A stretch of 6,042 nucleotides of DNA from Deinococcus sp. YIM 134068 (lineage in GTDB: Bacteria; Deinococcota; Deinococci; Deinococcales; Deinococcaceae): positions 1 to 6,042 of the forward strand of contig NZ_JAZHPF010000045.1 in the NCBI RefSeq assembly GCF_036543075.1, in the 5' to 3' direction. Positions 5,138 through 6,042 of this stretch are shown here, in pieces. Position 1 is the stretch's first letter; every line of letters starts with the position of its first letter. The position numbers and the translations under genes were made by a program. The notes under the pieces were generated by a model. The model did no database searches, was not told where the DNA came from, and saw only the letters and a list, made by a program, of their open reading frames with translations.

Positions 5138-5158
5138 CGCCTGGGAAGGCACCAGGCG
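5138..5158. terminator. GC-rich hairpin downstream of the RGWT gene
   Basis: CGCCTGG (5138-5144) and CCAGGCG (5152-5158) form a perfect 7-bp stem with a 7-base loop, about 60 bases after the stop codon. There is no T-tract, so it is only a possible transcript end for the upstream gene. Confidence 0.3.
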
Positions 5159-5300
5159 ACCCCTCCCGGACTGCGGTGGACGTGAGGAGGAAGGGGTGCT
5201 AAGTCAGCCGGTCGGGAGAGGCGAACGGACCAGAGTTCAGGGTGGGTTCTGAAGCGGTGAGGCAGGGCAAGGGGCGAGGGCTCCGGCGAGGTCAAAAGAG

Positions 5301-5363
5301 GTGGTGGGAAGGGGCGTTTGGGGTGGGTGGTGGTGTAAGGCAGGATAAGGACAAGGACACGGT
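5301..5363 (+). repeat. Module 1: G-rich block plus hexamer repeats
   Basis: This is an imperfect direct repeat of 5540-5602. Both contain CGTTTGGGGTG, an identical GTAAGGCAGGATAAG (5335-5349 here) and a CGGT end. In this copy the hexamers are AGGATA, AGGACA, AGGACA (5342-5359). The palindrome at 5393-5427 belongs to the same module. The G-rich part fits a four-tract G-quadruplex pattern (5306-5327). Confidence 0.75.
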
Positions 5364-5392
5364 GCGAGATTCCGTCGTCTGGAAGCGCCTCC

Positions 5393-5427
5393 CACCTTGT
5401 CCAAGTGGGCCATACCTGGACAAGGTG
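5393..5427. repeat. Module 1 palindrome
   Basis: CACCTTGTCCA (5393-5403) and TGGACAAGGTG (5417-5427) are a perfect 11-bp inverted repeat with a 13-base loop. The right arm contains GGACAAGG, which also spans the junction of the two AGGACA hexamers 30-60 bases upstream. AAGGTGTT at its right edge is shared with the module 2 palindrome. Confidence 0.8.
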
Positions 5428-5539
5428 TTCTTGGCGCTTCTTTCGTCGCATCAAACGCCCGAGAGAACCGCCGAAGGAGGCGTCAACTGGGCGGCTACTC
5501 ACCGCTCGCGTTCGCCCTCGCAAAGGCATCTGGGGAGTG

Positions 5540-5602
5540 GTGGTGGAAGTGGCCGTTTGGGGTGGTGGCCTGCGTAAGGCAGGATAAGAGTAAGAGTACG
5601 GT
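5540..5602 (+). repeat. Module 2: diverged copy of the hexamer-repeat block
   Basis: Matches 5301-5363 with a few gaps, including the exact GTAAGGCAGGATAAG (5574-5588). Here the hexamers are AGGATA, AGAGTA, AGAGTA (5581-5598) and then CGGT. Both variable hexamers changed together relative to module 1. Confidence 0.75.
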
Positions 5603-5634
5603 AGCTACTTTTCTCGCGCCCAGACGGCCTTTTG

Positions 5635-5665
5635 CCTTACTAAGCTCTGCGCCAGCTTAGTAAGG
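5635..5665. repeat. Module 2 palindrome
   Basis: CCTTACTAAGCT (5635-5646) and AGCTTAGTAAGG (5654-5665) are a perfect 12-bp inverted repeat with a 7-base loop. Its sequence differs from the module 1 palindrome, but it shares AGTAAG with the AGAGTA hexamers of its own module. It ends in the same AAGGTGTT edge. Confidence 0.8.
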
Positions 5666-5792
5666 TGTTGGAAGGCGAAAATAAGCGCGGTTGGAAGCGA
5701 AGTTTTTGCGTGTGGGAAGCGTGCATCTTTGCGTGCTGTAGCGGCATCTACAGAAGGCCAAGGAGCGCGTGTGGAAGCCCCTGAAAAGCGGC
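5664..5792 (+). repeat. Iteron-like repeats, consensus TGGAAGCG...GCGTG
   Basis: Three near-tandem units of 22-25 bp start near 5665, 5690 and 5712. A fourth, looser unit starts near 5770. Each has T(T/G)GGAAG(G)C followed 9-12 bases later by GCG. The two best units (5691-5712 and 5713-5735) share GGAAGCG and TTTGCGTG. A small CTGTAG/CTACAG palindrome (5736-5753) separates the last unit. Direct repeats of this length spaced about two helical turns apart are typical Rep-binding iterons, though they are degenerate. Confidence 0.5.
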
Positions 5793-5793
5793 C

Positions 5794-5843
5794 ATCAACA
5801 CGGGGGGGGAGGGCGTGCGTTCCCCTCTCCCCCCCGTGTTGAT
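5794..5843. repeat. Long poly-G/poly-C hairpin with ATCAACACGGG arms (copy B)
   Basis: The 15-base left arm (ATCAACAC then seven G, 5794-5808) is the exact complement of 5829-5843. After one bulged base a further GAGGG/CCCTC extends the stem to about 20 bp, with a CGTGCGTTC loop. The arms match those of 502-547. No T-tract follows. Going across the circle join, the two hairpins enclose about 570 bp. Confidence 0.8.
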
Positions 5844-5915
5844 TCCTGATGTGGAGGGCCACCCACACCAGCTCGACGAACCGGAGCCCGGGGCAGGCAG
5901 AAGCTAAAGAAGAAG

Positions 5916-6042
5916 GCGACCCGGAGGCCGCCTTGATTTCTCTAACCTAGCGTCAAATCCACTCCGGGTCAAGCCTATGCAGACCGCGCAGTGAGACAAC
6001 AAAAAACCGCCCAGTGAGGGCGGCGGGCAATCAAGCGGGGTG
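5916..6042. repeat. Terminal direct repeat, copy 2 (circular overlap)
   Basis: Exact duplicate of 1-127, including the minus-strand terminator (here 5996-6023). It should be counted once on the closed circle. Confidence 0.95.

Larger units (their letters stand above)
5077..5915. other. Repeat-rich non-coding region, candidate origin/transfer region
   Basis: About 840 bases without a credible gene: the open frames here (for example 5095-5529 on the minus strand) run through repeats and have low-complexity composition. The region contains a hairpin (5138-5158), a purine- and G-rich strand, two paired repeat modules, iteron-like repeats and a long poly-G/poly-C hairpin. This density of direct and inverted repeats is what one expects of a replication origin, a transfer origin, or both. 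Confidence 0.6.

Noticed and set aside
5095..5529. 144-codon minus-strand frame in the repeat region
   Set aside because: Pro/Arg/Ser-rich, crosses module 1 and its palindrome, with no domain and no credible start.
5664..5792. Repeats considered as a CRISPR array
   Set aside because: The repeats are too degenerate and nearly contiguous, with no unique spacers of constant length and no cas genes.

Overview
The window is a complete small circular plasmid, or similar circular replicon, opened at an arbitrary point. Its first 127 bases are repeated exactly as its last 127 (1-127 = 5916-6042). This is the usual k-mer overlap of a circular assembly, so the real circle is about 5,915 bp. The backbone is GC-rich with strong G/C in third codon positions. 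Two of the unassigned genes start 6-7 bases after a TANNNT box with no Shine-Dalgarno, the leaderless-promoter arrangement reported for Deinococcus. With the look of the Rep-like and 'RGWT' proteins, this suggests Deinococcus or a relative. That assignment is an inference; no marker gene proves it.

Layout around the circle. The region 5077-5915 is non-coding and rich in repeats. It holds two diverged copies of a 'hexamer repeats plus palindrome' module (5301-5427 and 5540-5665), a loose array of iteron-like repeats (5664-5792) and a long G/C-rich hairpin (5794-5843). After the assembly join come a strong leftward terminator (81-108) and a possible small basic membrane protein on the minus strand (157-318). 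A second hairpin with the same ATCAACACGGG arms (502-547) follows. Next is a structured leader (561-764) that looks like a replication-control region: a leftward terminator, three or four hairpins and a leftward promoter, consistent with an antisense RNA opposite the rep leader. The presumed replication initiator is at 752-2128. It carries a 110-bp palindrome-bounded segment (1691-1800) with foreign codon use inside its reading frame.

From 2255 to 3082 on the minus strand lies an AT-rich, recently acquired-looking gene for a helical protein of unknown function that resembles DUF5677/HEPN-like proteins. Diverging from it are a ribbon-helix-helix DNA-binding protein with a C-terminal winged-helix-like module (3183-3632), a small unknown protein (3859-4176) and a lysine-rich protein with an RGWT-type motif (4345-5076). 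The gap between the first two (3633-3858) contains several copies of AGTGAGGG/CCCTCACT that can form mutually exclusive stems.

The plasmid has no recognisable relaxase, partition ATPase, recombinase, transposase, antibiotic-resistance or metabolic gene. It is a cryptic plasmid whose most unusual content is in its non-coding control sequences. The likely working parts are Rep acting at the iteron/hairpin region, an antisense RNA and leader hairpins setting Rep level, and an RHH protein acting on short operators or transfer-like modules. The AT-rich gene is the best candidate for cargo.
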